NCBI GenBank assembly: GCA_963704815.1
Contig: CAVPHU010000005.1
Location: 1 to 64,000, forward strand
DNA: 64,000 nucleotides
Direction of reading: 5' to 3'
Source of the DNA: DATKWD01 sp963704815
GTDB taxonomy: Bacteria; Actinomycetota; Acidimicrobiia; Acidimicrobiales; Salinilacustritrichaceae
The notes beneath the pieces are model-generated. The model did no database searches, had not been told where the DNA came from, and worked only from the letters and a program-made list of their open reading frames with translations. The translations under genes were made by a program, and so were the position numbers. This document shows, in pieces, positions 46,580 through 55,930 of this stretch. Every line of letters starts with the position of its first letter. Positions within the stretch are counted from its first letter, which is position 1.

Positions 46580-48091
46580 ATGGCACGCTCCGCAGACCCC
46601 GATTCGGTGGCTGAGGGAACGGCGTTCGACGGCAAGTTCGGTCCCGAGGGGCTCACCTACGACGACGTCATGCTGGTCCCCGCCGCGTCCGAGATCCTCC
46701 CGCAGGACGCCGTCACCGCCACGCGCTTCACCCCGTCGATCGACCTGGCGATCCCGCTGGTCTCCGCGGCGATGGACACCGTGACCGAGGCCCGCATGGC
46801 CATCACCATGGCTCGCCACGGCGGGCTCGGGATCCTGCACCGCAACCTCTCGGTCGAGGAGCAGGCCGCCGAGGTCGCCAAGGTCAAGCGCTCCGAGTCG
46901 GGCATGATCGTCGATCCGGTCACGCTCCGGCCCGACGACCTCGTGCAGTCCGCGCTCGACGTCATGTCGACCTACCGGTTCTCGGGCGTCCCGATCACCG
47001 ACGACAGCGGTCGGCTCGTCGGCATCCTCACCAACCGCGACCTGCGGTGGGAGACCGACTTCACCCAGCGCATCGCCGACGTGATGACCGTCGACGGCCT
47101 GGTCACGGTGCCGGTCGGCACCACCCTCGACCAGGCCACCGACGTCCTCCGGGTCCACAAGGTCGAGAAGCTGCCGATCGTCGACGACGAGGGCATGCTC
47201 CGCGGGCTCATCACCGTCAAGGACATCCAGAAGCGCATCGACTACCCGCACGCCACCAAGGACCCGGCCGGACGCCTCCGGGTCGGCGCGGCGGTCGGCG
47301 TCGGCCCCGATGCCCCCGAACGGGTGGCAGCGCTCGTCGAGAAGGACGTCGACGTCGTCATCGTCGACACGGCCCACGGCCACCACCGCGGGGTCCTCGA
47401 CATGGTGGCCAAGCTCAAGGCCAACCACGACGTCGACGTCGTGGCCGGCAACGTCGCCACCGCCAGTGCGACCCTCGACCTCATCAGCGCCGGCGCCGAC
47501 GCCGTGAAGGTCGGCGTGGGCCCCGGGTCGATCTGCACGACTCGCGTGGTCGCCGGCATCGGCGTGCCTCAGATCACCGCCATCTTCAACTGTGCCGCGG
47601 CTGCTGCCGACACCGACACCCCGGTCATCGCCGATGGCGGCGTCCAGTACTCGGGCGATCTCGCCAAGGCCATCGCAGCCGGAGCCAGCACGGTGATGAT
47701 GGGCAACCTGATCGCCGGGACCGACGAGAGCCCCGGCGAGGTCGTCATCCACGCCGGCGAACAGTTCAAGGAGTACCGGGGCATGGGCTCGATGGGGGCC
47801 ATGGCCGGGCGCTCGTTCAGCAAGGACCGCTACTTCCAGGGTGAGGTGCAGCAGGCCGACAAACTCGTTCCCGAGGGCATCGAGGGCCAGGTGCGTTACA
47901 AGGGCAGCACCAGCGCCGTCCTCCACCAGATGGTGGGCGGGCTGCGCCAGGCCATGGGCTACTGCGGCACGGCCGACGTCGAGGCCCTGCAGCGCGACGC
48001 ACGCTTCCTCCGGGTGAGCCCGGCGGCCCTCCGCGAGAGCCACCCGCACGACATCGTCATCACCAAGGAAGCCCCGAACTACCGCACGTGA
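46580..48091 (+). CDS. guaB: inosine-5'-monophosphate dehydrogenase
   Basis: A 503-residue IMP dehydrogenase, first committed step to GMP. The TIM barrel is interrupted by two CBS domains (about 110-230: FSGVPITDDSGRLVGILTNRD, LPIVDDEGMLRGLITVKD). The catalytic loop GPGSICTTRVVAG carries the active-site Cys, and the flap has MGSMGAM. Complete and of normal length. Confidence 0.96.
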   Translation: MARSADPDSVAEGTAFDGKFGPEGLTYDDVMLVPAASEILPQDAVTATRFTPSIDLAIPLVSAAMDTVTEARMAITMARHGGLGILHRNLSVEEQAAEVAKVKRSESGMIVDPVTLRPDDLVQSALDVMSTYRFSGVPITDDSGRLVGILTNRDLRWETDFTQRIADVMTVDGLVTVPVGTTLDQATDVLRVHKVEKLPIVDDEGMLRGLITVKDIQKRIDYPHATKDPAGRLRVGAAVGVGPDAPERVAALVEKDVDVVIVDTAHGHHRGVLDMVAKLKANHDVDVVAGNVATASATLDLISAGADAVKVGVGPGSICTTRVVAGIGVPQITAIFNCAAAAADTDTPVIADGGVQYSGDLAKAIAAGASTVMMGNLIAGTDESPGEVVIHAGEQFKEYRGMGSMGAMAGRSFSKDRYFQGEVQQADKLVPEGIEGQVRYKGSTSAVLHQMVGGLRQAMGYCGTADVEALQRDARFLRVSPAALRESHPHDIVITKEAPNYRT

Positions 48092-48101
48092 GATCACGCT
48101 G

Positions 48102-49013
48102 GTGAGATCGCGCTGGGGTGACGCGGCGCTCCTCGGCGCGGCGTTCTTCTACGGAACGACCTTCGTGGTCGTGCAGGACGCCGTCGACGAGGTCGCTCCC
48201 AGCGCCTTCCTCGCGATGCGCTTCGCCGTTGCGACCGCGGCACTCGCTCCGTTCGCGCTCATGCGAGCTCGCAACACCGTCACGCCCGGTCTCTGGCGCG
48301 ACGGCGCACTGGCCGCGGGGACCATGGCGGTCGGCTATGCCCTGCAAACCGTCGGGCTGCAGTACACGACGTCGTCCAGGTCGGCGTTCATCACCTACCT
48401 GCTCGTGGTGATGGTCCCGGTCATGGCCGCCATCACCCTGCGACGCGTTCCCACCCGTCGGGTCATGATCGCCGTCGCGGTGGCCGCAGTGGGTCTCTTC
48501 CTCCTGACCGACGTGAGCGGCGGCGGCTTCGGGCGCGGCGAATTCTTCACGCTGGGATGTGCGGTCGGGTTCGCCGCCAACGTGGTGGTCATCGCCGCGG
48601 TGATCGATCGGCACGATGCCCTGCTGCTCACCTTCGTGCAGTTGGCGATGTTGGCGCTGGTCTTCGCCGTGCCGGGTCAGATCCAGGGTGGCTACGGATT
48701 CGACCGCTCGACGTGGCTGGCCGTGGCGTTCACCGGCGTGTTCGCGAGCGCCGTCGCCTTCTCGTTGCAGAACTGGGGTCAACGCACGGTCGGGCCGTCC
48801 CGCGCCGCGATCCTGCTCGTGATGGAACCCGTCTTCGCCGCCGTCATCGCCCGCATCGACGGCGAGCGTCTCGGCGGCGCCGCCCTGGTCGGCGCAGGTC
48901 TCATCGTCGCCGCGGTGCTGATCAGTGAGTTGTCGCCGGCCGACACCGACACCGACGAGGATCAGCGCGGCAGCAGGGCGCGGCTCAGAAGGCGGGTCAT
49001 CGACTCGACGTAG
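48102..49013 (+). CDS. EamA/DMT-family transporter
   Basis: A 303-residue membrane protein with ten predicted helices in two EamA repeats (ALLGAAFFYGTTFVVVQDAV ... and LGCAVGFAANVVVIAAV ...), ending in an acidic tail. The family exports metabolites such as amino acids. GTG 48102 follows guaB by 10 bases. Its last 52 bases overlap the convergent TetR gene. Confidence 0.85.
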   Translation: MRSRWGDAALLGAAFFYGTTFVVVQDAVDEVAPSAFLAMRFAVATAALAPFALMRARNTVTPGLWRDGALAAGTMAVGYALQTVGLQYTTSSRSAFITYLLVVMVPVMAAITLRRVPTRRVMIAVAVAAVGLFLLTDVSGGGFGRGEFFTLGCAVGFAANVVVIAAVIDRHDALLLTFVQLAMLALVFAVPGQIQGGYGFDRSTWLAVAFTGVFASAVAFSLQNWGQRTVGPSRAAILLVMEPVFAAVIARIDGERLGGAALVGAGLIVAAVLISELSPADTDTDEDQRGSRARLRRRVIDST

Positions 49014-49558
49014 CGGTCATCGCTCCAGCCGAGCTCGACCACGAGCTCGCGCCACGTGTCGAAGTGGGCCACGGCGTAGAGGGTCGCGGCCGCGTCATCG
49101 ACGCTCCAGTCGTCGGCGAGCGCGCCACGTTCGGCAAGCGTCTCGATCATCGACTGGAACGTCGACTGCCGGAATCGCATCCGGTCTCGCCATGCCTCGC
49201 CCAGGGCGTCGTCGTGGTGCTGCGCCGCCTCGAGCACCTGGGCCACCGGCGCCACCTGGGTCCAGAAGATGGTGTTGAGCCGCATGGCGGCGCGGAGCAA
49301 CGCCGCCCCGTCGGGCGCGGCATGGACCTCGGCGAGCGACGCCCCGAGGTCGAGCGTCTCGTCCATGTGCTGGACGAGCCCGACCAGCAGGCCCGTGCGA
49401 TCGCCGAAGTGCAGGTAGACGGCCTGTCGGGACACCGACGCCCGGGCCGCGACGTCGGCCAGCGTGAGGCGCTCGCCGCGCTCGGCCACCAGAGCCCAGG
49501 CGGCGCCGAGGATGCGATGCCGGGTCGCCAGATCCCCGTACGAAGAATCGGTTGACAT
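48962..49558 (-). CDS. TetR family transcriptional regulator
   Basis: A 198-residue TetR repressor. The N-terminal HTH is ILGAAWALVAERGERLTLADVAARASVSRQAVYLHFGDRTGLL; the C-terminal part is a helical ligand/dimer domain. ATG 49558 was chosen over longer frames because it leads directly into the HTH. It is divergent from an alpha/beta hydrolase, the usual layout for a local repressor of that gene, and a dyad plus repeated GGTTGACAT lies between them. Confidence 0.88.
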   Translation of the reverse strand: MSTDSSYGDLATRHRILGAAWALVAERGERLTLADVAARASVSRQAVYLHFGDRTGLLVGLVQHMDETLDLGASLAEVHAAPDGAALLRAAMRLNTIFWTQVAPVAQVLEAAQHHDDALGEAWRDRMRFRQSTFQSMIETLAERGALADDWSVDDAAATLYAVAHFDTWRELVVELGWSDDRYVESMTRLLSRALLPR

Positions 49559-49593
49559 TGTGTACACCTCGGGTGTTCTCTGGTGGTTGACAT
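49550..49593. promoter_or_regulatory. putative TetR operator and divergent promoter
   Basis: Direct repeat GGTTGACAT at 49550-49558 and 49585-49593 brackets the dyad ACACC-TCG-GGTGT (49564-49576). TTGACA in the second repeat is a -35 candidate for the plus-strand hydrolase. The site covers the regulator's own start. Confidence 0.45.
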
Positions 49594-49624
49594 AGCGTAA
49601 AGCTCTCGATGCCAGGAGACGACG

Positions 49625-50557
49625 ATGCTCGACGAGCCCTTCTCGAAGGCGCAGAAGGCGGTCCTCGACCGCTACGGAATCACCCCCGACGAACGATGGG
49701 TCGACTCCCCGGTGGTGGGTGGCCAGGCCCACGTCGTCCTCACCGGCGACGGTCCTCCGGTCGTCCTCCTCAACGGGATCGGCGTGCCCGCGGCGATGCT
49801 GGCGCCCCTGATGGCCCGCCTCGACGGCGTCGCGCAGTATGCGATCGACCTTCCCGGCTATGGGCTCACCGACGCCGCTCCCGCCTTCACCGACGATCTC
49901 CGGAACAACGCGGTGCGGTTCCTCACCGACGTCTTCGACGCGTTGGGTCTCGACCGGCCCGTCGTGGTCGCGAACTCGCTCGGTTCGCTCTGGGCCAGCT
50001 GGCTGGCCATCGACCAACCCGACCGCGTCGCCGCGTTGGCTCACATCGGGTGCCCGGCGGTCGTGCTCGACACGTCGGCTCCTCTCCCGATGCGCCTGCT
50101 GTCGGCTTCACTGCTCGGCCGCCTGATGATGAAGGTCGGGCCACCGTCGGAGCGCCAGGTCGTGCAACTGGCGAAGCTGGTCCACGAGCACCCGCTCCCG
50201 CCCGAGATCGCCGAGCTCATCCTCGCCACCGAACGCCTCGAACACTTCGAGCAGACCTTCCTCGCCACGCTCAACCGGCTGGTGCGATTGCGGGGCAGTC
50301 GCCCCGAGATGGCGCTGACCGTCGACCAGCTGGCGCGGATCCAGGCACCCACCCTGTTGGTGTTCGCCGCCGACGACCCCATGGGAGCCGCACGCGTCGG
50401 TGCGCTCGTCGCCGAGGCCATGGTCGACGCCCAGTTCCACGTCGTCGAAGGCGGCCACGCTCCTTGGCTGCACCACGCCGATCAGATCTCGCCGTACCTC
50501 GCAGCCTTCCTCGAGCGCGTGAGCCCGGCCGTGAGCGACTGCGCCGACACTCGCTGA
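49625..50557 (+). CDS. alpha/beta hydrolase
   Basis: A 310-residue alpha/beta-hydrolase-fold protein with VVLLNGIGVPAAM (oxyanion region), nucleophile VVANSLGSLWASW, a late Asp in VFAADDPMGAA and the catalytic His in EGGHAPWL. A cap domain separates them. AGGAGA precedes ATG 49625. It is likely controlled by the divergent TetR gene. Substrate unknown. Confidence 0.85.
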   Translation: MLDEPFSKAQKAVLDRYGITPDERWVDSPVVGGQAHVVLTGDGPPVVLLNGIGVPAAMLAPLMARLDGVAQYAIDLPGYGLTDAAPAFTDDLRNNAVRFLTDVFDALGLDRPVVVANSLGSLWASWLAIDQPDRVAALAHIGCPAVVLDTSAPLPMRLLSASLLGRLMMKVGPPSERQVVQLAKLVHEHPLPPEIAELILATERLEHFEQTFLATLNRLVRLRGSRPEMALTVDQLARIQAPTLLVFAADDPMGAARVGALVAEAMVDAQFHVVEGGHAPWLHHADQISPYLAAFLERVSPAVSDCADTR

Positions 50558-50572
50558 GGGCGAAGCTGCATC

Positions 50573-50698
50573 GCACGCATCGTGCGGCTGGATTCACACG
50601 GGTCTTGGAGTTGGAGCGCTTCGTCGACCAGCACGAAGCGTGCGCGGTCGCTCACGCGGGGGTTCGACTTGGGCCGCTTCGTGAGTCGCTTCGTGAGT
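50573..50698. repeat. hairpins and 12-bp tandem repeat in a gene-poor stretch
   Basis: The interval 50558-50979 holds no confident gene. It contains hairpin CGCAC-n5-GTGCG (50573-50587), hairpin CGCTTCGT/ACGAAGCG (50617-50640) and a 12-bp tandem repeat CGCTTCGTGAGT (50675-50686, 50687-50698). The first hairpins could terminate the hydrolase transcript. Confidence 0.5.
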
Positions 50699-50979
50699 CT
50701 GAGATCGGTGGATCGGGGTCGGCCGACCCGGTCTGACGCCGCCGCGGCGGCGGTCGACCCTCGTGGTCCGGCCGTCTGGGGCGGGGGGTGGCTGGTCGGT
50801 TCCGCATCTGAGCGACAACGTCGCCCGAAGCGAGAAGCTCGAGGGCTCCGCGAACCGTGACCCCACCGTCGAACGCTGCGGGATCATGCGTCGCCGAGAC
50901 CCTCGAGCTCTGGGCGCGTCCCACCAGCGGCTCCCGACACGCTGCGCCGCCGGCGTCGGGTCGGGTGCACGGCGGGGTC

Positions 50980-51745
50980 TCACGCCGACATCGGTTCCGA
51001 GCCGAGCACGTCGAAGCGCGCAGCCTCGAGGCCACCCCACTCGTCCTCGGCGTACTCCCAGGGTTGTGGCCGCTTCTCCGGGTCGGCGCGCCTGCCCTCG
51101 TGGTGGTCGACGCAACGAAGGCGACCGTTGACCTGGAGGGTCGGCCCACCGCCCTCGAAGCGTTCGATGTGGTCGGCCTCACATCGGTCGGGCGCCACCT
51201 CGCAGCCCAGCTCGGTGCAGGTGCGGTCGCGGACCTCGATGGCGCGCCGCTCCGCACCCGTGAACAGTCGGGCCTTGTGGCTGACCGACACCCGGCCGTC
51301 AGGGGTCAGCACGGCCCGTTCGAGGTCGGCCGTGGTCATGGCCCGCAGAACCTGGTCGGTCGTGAGGTAGGTGCCGTCCTCGATCTCGGCCACGCGAGCT
51401 CGCGCAGCGTCGAAGCCGACCAGCAGGGTCACCAGCGGCCTGCGGGTCGCTGCGCCCGGCGAGGATGCCTCGGACCGCATCGCCATCTCGACCAGGGCAT
51501 CGGCCCGACGCTGATCGGCCGTGCGACCCAGGTGCTCGAACCTGGTGCCATCGCCGTGCACCGCCTTCGCCGCGTTCCAATCGGTGGCGAACAGTTCACG
51601 CTCGATCCGGGCCAGCCGACGCCACCGCCTCGGACACCACCGACCCATCGGGCTCGACCTCACCCAGCGGCGCATCCAACGCCGACCACACAGTCGTCAC
51701 CAGACCTCCGAACAGCGAACATACGTGCTTCCCCCAGTATGCAGA
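50980..51745 (-). pseudogene. truncated 13E12/DUF222-type HNH endonuclease (frameshifted)
   Basis: C-terminal portion of the actinobacterial DUF222-HNH family. It shows RIERELFATDW ... RTADQRRADALVEMA, then VSHKARLFTGAERRAIEVRD and an HNH zinc site with CTELGCEV, EADHIERF and CVDHHEGR. The usual first 100 or more residues are absent upstream of about 51745. One extra base near 51622-51630 also breaks the frame. These genes are high-copy and often decayed; this one looks like a relic even if the frameshift is an error. Confidence 0.7.
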
Positions 51746-51848
51746 GGTGGTGAGACAGCTACCGGCGGTGGCCCACGGCGCGCTGCCGTGCCCACAGAAC
51801 TCTCGATTCCCCTCGAATGACCCAGTGTGCGAGTGATGGACTGACGCC

Positions 51849-52880
51849 GTGAGCGCCGACGCAGCGATGGCAGCAATCGCGGAACGCGCGCGCCGGGACC
51901 GCAAAGGTGCGGAGCAGCGAGGGATGGCCGCCGGCATCGGGCCAATCGACCGCTGGACCGCACGGCTCGCACGAGCCGGGCGCATCACGCTCAACTTCCA
52001 TCCCGACCGCGTGACGCGCCGCGGCGACAGCGTTGCCGCCGGCCTCCTCGCCGACGGCCGCTACCGGAGCCAGTGGGTCACCGGTGTCTCGGCGGGCAGC
52101 CGCTCGGCGATCGCCGGCGGCGAGCGCCAACGACTCGAACGCGAGTTCTTCGACGGTGCGTACGACCAGGTGGACCCCTCGATGCACGAACATCCCGTGT
52201 ACGGAGCACTCGACCTGCTGTTCGACCCACACGGCGGCTCGCCGCGGTTCGGCTCGAGCTACACGATCCTTCGGCCGCACGTCCGGGAGCGGACGACACT
52301 GTGCCTCGGCGACAGCCACGTGGGCCCACCAGACGTCGGCACCTTCGACGCGCCGTGGAGCATCCTCGCCGGCCTCGCTGAGCAAGCCGCGCGACACCGA
52401 CTGCTCGATCGCGACCTCGGTCCGGACGGGCTCCGCGACGCCCTCGAAGGGAGCTGTCGGTCGGACCGACCGAGCCGTGATCTCGACGGCTACGTCGAAG
52501 CACAGATCCATGGCGGGGTGTCACTCACCGACGACGTCGACGCGATCGTGCTCGATCCGTCGTTCCGCGACACGCCCGTCGAACGCGACCTGGCCGGCGC
52601 GGCCGAACGGTACGGCGTCGAGGTCAGATGGCACGACGGATCGGAGTTGCATGTGGACGAGGTCCCCGACGACTTCCGAGGCCCGACGATGCCGGCGCTC
52701 GCCCGCAGAGTCGCCCGACCCGACGGGGTCGTCGACGCCCACGCCATCGGCGTCGAGGCGGCGCGGGTGACCTTCGAGGAACCGAATCCGGCGGGAGACG
52801 CACCCGAGTCGGCGCCTCAGCAGCTGAAGTACCTGTGGCACACGGTCCTCTCCCACGGGGGCGACGCCGTCGCAGACTGA
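51849..52880 (+). CDS. DUF3626 domain protein
   Basis: A 343-residue protein matching DUF3626: ITLNFHPDRVTRRG, YRSQWVTGVSAGSRSAIAGGERQRLE, GSSYTILRPHVRERTTLCLGDSH and a late DFRGPTMPALARRV. The family is found in actinobacteria and firmicutes and has no established function; the conserved FHPDR and G-x-S-x-G-like context suggest a nucleotide or ribosyl-related toxin-like enzyme only speculatively. GTG 51849 is the start. Orphan in this context. Confidence 0.75.
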   Translation: MSADAAMAAIAERARRDRKGAEQRGMAAGIGPIDRWTARLARAGRITLNFHPDRVTRRGDSVAAGLLADGRYRSQWVTGVSAGSRSAIAGGERQRLEREFFDGAYDQVDPSMHEHPVYGALDLLFDPHGGSPRFGSSYTILRPHVRERTTLCLGDSHVGPPDVGTFDAPWSILAGLAEQAARHRLLDRDLGPDGLRDALEGSCRSDRPSRDLDGYVEAQIHGGVSLTDDVDAIVLDPSFRDTPVERDLAGAAERYGVEVRWHDGSELHVDEVPDDFRGPTMPALARRVARPDGVVDAHAIGVEAARVTFEEPNPAGDAPESAPQQLKYLWHTVLSHGGDAVAD

Positions 52881-52912
52881 GCGGCCCCACCGGTTCTGCT
52901 GACCCCGGCCAC

Positions 52913-53791
52913 TCAGCCGATCCGCAGGTCGGACAGGACCTCGCGCACCGTCCGCAACGCCATCGTCACGAACGGGGGGTTCGTCTGCGCGTAGTACGGG
53001 ATGATGAGCAGCGCTTGGTGCAGGGCCAGCCCCCGGCCACGCGCCCATGTGCCTTCGTCCAGGCCGAGTGCGAGCCGGTAGGCCTCGCGTCCGGTCGCGT
53101 CGAGGACTGTCCAGGCAGGGGCGCAGACGGCGGCTGGATCGCCGATTCCCGCGCCGCCCCAGTCCAGCACGGCCGCGAGGCGCCCGTCGATGGTCAGCAG
53201 ATTGCCCGGGAGGAGATCGCAATGACGCCACACCGGTCGGCCGTCCCACACCGGCGCGTCGAGACATGCGTCCCAGGCAGCGGTGACCGCAGCCCGGTCG
53301 AACCGGTCGCCGGCCGGTGAGATCGCTTCGCGGGTCACAGAGTCGAGGGCGGCCAGCGGCTCGCGCCCCGTCAGCGGACCACCTGCGAGGTCGGCGCGGC
53401 GAAGCTCGTTCACGAAGGCGGCCAGGTCACAGGCCATGCCCGACTGATCAGCGATGGCGTCGGCATCGACCGCCTCGCCGTCGATCCATCGGTAGACCGC
53501 CCACGGGAACGGGTAGTCGTCCGCCGGTGCGCCTTGGAGCACCGGGGTCGGCACGGCGACCGTCACCACCTCGGCAAGTCTCGGAAGCCACTCGATCTCC
53601 CGAAGGAGCGAGGCGACGCCGCTCGCGGTGCGGGGCATGCGGACCGAGAGGTCCGAACCGAGTCGGAACAACCGGTTGACCGTGCCCTCGCCCGGCCCGT
53701 CGGCGATCGGCAGGTGCGCGAACTGAGGAGCCTGTTCGGCCACGAGACGCCTGACGAGCCCGACATCGACCTGCGCTTCACCTGCGTGCAT
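52913..53791 (-). CDS. aminoglycoside-phosphotransferase-family kinase
   Basis: A 292-residue APH/choline-kinase-like protein: N-lobe VNRLFRLGSDLSVRMPR and AVYRWIDGE, catalytic loop WRHCDLLPGNLL with the Brenner-type HxDxxxxN (here H-C-D-L-L-P-G-N), and metal Asp in AVLDWGGAGIGDP. ATG 53791 gives the family-typical opening MHAGE; GTG 53806 is an alternative. Relatives are annotated as resistance enzymes but most have unknown small-molecule substrates. Follows the cupin gene on the same strand. Confidence 0.85.
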   Translation of the reverse strand: MHAGEAQVDVGLVRRLVAEQAPQFAHLPIADGPGEGTVNRLFRLGSDLSVRMPRTASGVASLLREIEWLPRLAEVVTVAVPTPVLQGAPADDYPFPWAVYRWIDGEAVDADAIADQSGMACDLAAFVNELRRADLAGGPLTGREPLAALDSVTREAISPAGDRFDRAAVTAAWDACLDAPVWDGRPVWRHCDLLPGNLLTIDGRLAAVLDWGGAGIGDPAAVCAPAWTVLDATGREAYRLALGLDEGTWARGRGLALHQALLIIPYYAQTNPPFVTMALRTVREVLSDLRIG

Positions 53792-53816
53792 CACCTCATC
53801 AGCCACCCGCCACCCC

Positions 53817-54269
53817 TCAGTCGGTCCTCGGTCCGAACCAGTCGGGCGCATCGATCGGTGGGTTGGGCAGCGGCGTGATGCCCCGTTCGGCCAGCAGTCG
53901 GGCGAACCCGTCGCGGTCGGCCGGGACGGCTCGCGGATCGCCCATCATGATCTCGAGCATCAGCACACCGTCGGTCCCGGCCTCGAGCGGCCCGAAGACC
54001 TCGCCCCGGTCGAGCACGATCGAGGTGCCCGGACGACAGAGGGTCTCGCCGACCATGACCTCGCCCTCGAGCACGTAGAGCCAGTGATCGCTGAGGTGGG
54101 AGTGGCGCTCGATGATCATGCCGGGGTCGTAGCGGGCGTAGAGCACCATCAGCTCGGGGGTCCACTCGAGGTACTTCTCCCACACCGACACCCGCCGCTC
54201 GCCGTGCATCTGGGCCTTGACCTCCTGCCACGGCACCTCGTCGAGGTGGGTGATCCGAGGGCCGCTCAT
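53817..54269 (-). CDS. cupin domain protein
   Basis: A 150-residue single-domain cupin. Motif 1 is PGMIIERHSHLSDHWLYVLEGE with three His/Glu metal ligands. Motif 2 is weak (RPGTSIVLDRGEVFGPLEAG). A trimmed C-terminus ends WFGPRTD. It may be a small dioxygenase, isomerase or sensor. ATG 54269 is the start. Divergent from the ferritin-like operon. Confidence 0.8.
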   Translation of the reverse strand: MSGPRITHLDEVPWQEVKAQMHGERRVSVWEKYLEWTPELMVLYARYDPGMIIERHSHLSDHWLYVLEGEVMVGETLCRPGTSIVLDRGEVFGPLEAGTDGVLMLEIMMGDPRAVPADRDGFARLLAERGITPLPNPPIDAPDWFGPRTD

Positions 54270-54403
54270 CGGATCGACGCTAGGCGGTGCGCAGGTCGCT
54301 CGGAGGCCGAGGAACGGTCCGAACGACCCCTTGACCGCAAGGTCAAGTTGCCGGGTAGTCTCTCGATAACACGCGTCATCCACTTCCAGGGGGAACGAGA
54401 ACC

Positions 54404-55069
54404 ATGGCCGACCCGTCCAAGCCACGAGCGGCCTTCGCCCCGTGGGACCGGCGCGAGATCCCGGGGATCTTCAGCGTCGAGGAATCGGCCAAGCGAGTCG
54501 GCCACTACAAGTGGATCGAGATGAAGACCTTCGAGGTCATGGGCGGCTGGATCGCCACGGTGCCCGAACTCGACGTCAAGATGCGGCTCGGTGCGCACTG
54601 CTACCACCACGCCTGGCACGCCGAGCTCTGGCACAAGCGGCTTCCCGAGTTGCGCGAGATGAACCCCGAGCGGCTGACCGAGCCGCCCAACGACGAGCTG
54701 GTTGCCTTCGTCGACGCCATGACCGAGCCCGAGGCCCCCGAAACGACCATCGAGAAGCTCGTCGGCGTCTATCGGGTACTCATCCCGGCCAAGATCGCGG
54801 CCTACACCTACCACCGCAACAACACCTCGACGATCACCGACGCACCCACGATCCGCTCGATCGACTTCGCCCTCCAGGACGAGTTCGAGGACTGGCGTGA
54901 CGGCGAGATGATCCTTCAGTCGCTCATCGAGACGCCCGACGAGATCGACCGGGCGAACGCACACCAGAGCAAGCTCCAGAAGCTGATGCTGGCCGCCGGC
55001 GGAATCACCGGTCCGGGCAGCATCGGCGACGCCTACGCACACATCGACTCCCAGGAGGCAATGGCATGA
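54404..55069 (+). CDS. ferritin-like protein, first of pair
   Basis: A 221-residue helical protein with ferritin-like metal-site signatures: IEMKTFEVMGGW in one helix and HCYHHAWHAELWHKRLPEL in the next, then a second helix pair with YRVLIPAKIAAYTYHRNN and DEFEDWRDGEMIL. The spacing of Glu and His suggests a diiron or similar centre. No exact family name is certain. ATG 54404 overlaps nothing upstream; its stop overlaps the next gene's ATG (ATGA). Confidence 0.65.
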   Translation: MADPSKPRAAFAPWDRREIPGIFSVEESAKRVGHYKWIEMKTFEVMGGWIATVPELDVKMRLGAHCYHHAWHAELWHKRLPELREMNPERLTEPPNDELVAFVDAMTEPEAPETTIEKLVGVYRVLIPAKIAAYTYHRNNTSTITDAPTIRSIDFALQDEFEDWRDGEMILQSLIETPDEIDRANAHQSKLQKLMLAAGGITGPGSIGDAYAHIDSQEAMA

Positions 55070-55930
55070 GGAAGGCCTTTCCCGTCGAGGACCTCGCCCG
55101 AGACGACCGGTTCATCCGCGTCCCCATCAGCGAGCGCATGGCCGACCCGCGCACCACGGGTGACCGTCGAAACGGTGGTGGTGGTCGGCTCACCCCCGAT
55201 CGCCCCGACGCCCCCGATGCCGCTCGCGCCCTGATGCACGGCATCTTCGTCGGCGAGATCCAGGCGCTCGAGGGCGCCGGCCGCACGTGCTGGGACTTCG
55301 AGGTCGGCACCGGCTCGACCGGTGGCGGCGTCGCCAGCAGGGACGACGACACCTCCGTGCCGTTCGAGCTCAAGCTCGACATGGCCCGTCAGTGCTGGGA
55401 CGAAGCTCGCCATTGCGAGATCTAGCCTCAAGCTCGGCGACTGGATGGGCACCGAGGTCGGCGAGTACTCCGAGAACACCTTCCTCTACGAGGCGGCCTG
55501 CAACCCCGACCCGATCCTGCGGCTCACCGGCGTCAACCGGGCCCTCGAGGGTCTGGCCATCGACGTCTTCAACACCATGAAGGAGTTCGGCGACCTCGCC
55601 GGCGATCCGGTGCTCGAGTACTGCGAGGACTGGATGCTCGCCGACGAGGTCACCCACGTGAAGATGGGCTCGGACTGGCTCCGGCGCATCACGGCCGACG
55701 ACCCCGAGCGGCTCAAGACCGCCCTCGAGTTCCAGAAGGTCGTCGACAAGCTGTTCAGCCTCGGTGGCTTCCGGGGCGAGGACGAGGACTCGCCCGTGCG
55801 TCTGGCCCGTCGCTTCCGCGAACTGGCCGGATTCGGCGACGAGGAGATCGACGAGCTCGCCGAGATCTCCCACGAGGCCAAGCTCGAGAACGACGCACGC
55901 ATCGCGAAGCTCCAAGACTCGCAAGCCTGA
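55066..55930 (+). pseudogene. ferritin-like (DUF455-type) protein, second of pair (frameshifted)
   Basis: About 287 residues after repair. The first part (ALMHGIFVGEIQALEGAGRTCWDF ... DMARQCWDEARHCEI) carries the E-x-n-E-x-x-H pattern of DUF455/MiaE-like ferritin-fold proteins. It continues SLKLGDWMGTEVGEYSENTFLYEA and WMLADEVTHVKMGSDWLRRI, giving the second Glu/His set. One extra T near 55419-55425 (gatctagcc) creates a false TAG; removing it joins CEI to SLKLG. Coupled to the preceding and following genes, so the three products probably act together. Confidence 0.7.

Noticed and set aside
50857..51753. Plus-strand frame over the HNH region
   Set aside because: It is the antisense of the DUF222-HNH gene, whose zinc-site residues are clear on the minus strand.
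51849..52880. DUF3626 gene as a toxin of a known system
   Set aside because: No antitoxin or mobile gene is adjacent and the family's activity is not established.
55421..55426. In-frame stop in the second ferritin-like gene as a recoded codon
   Set aside because: It is TAG, and removing one base restores a conserved continuation, so it is a frameshift.
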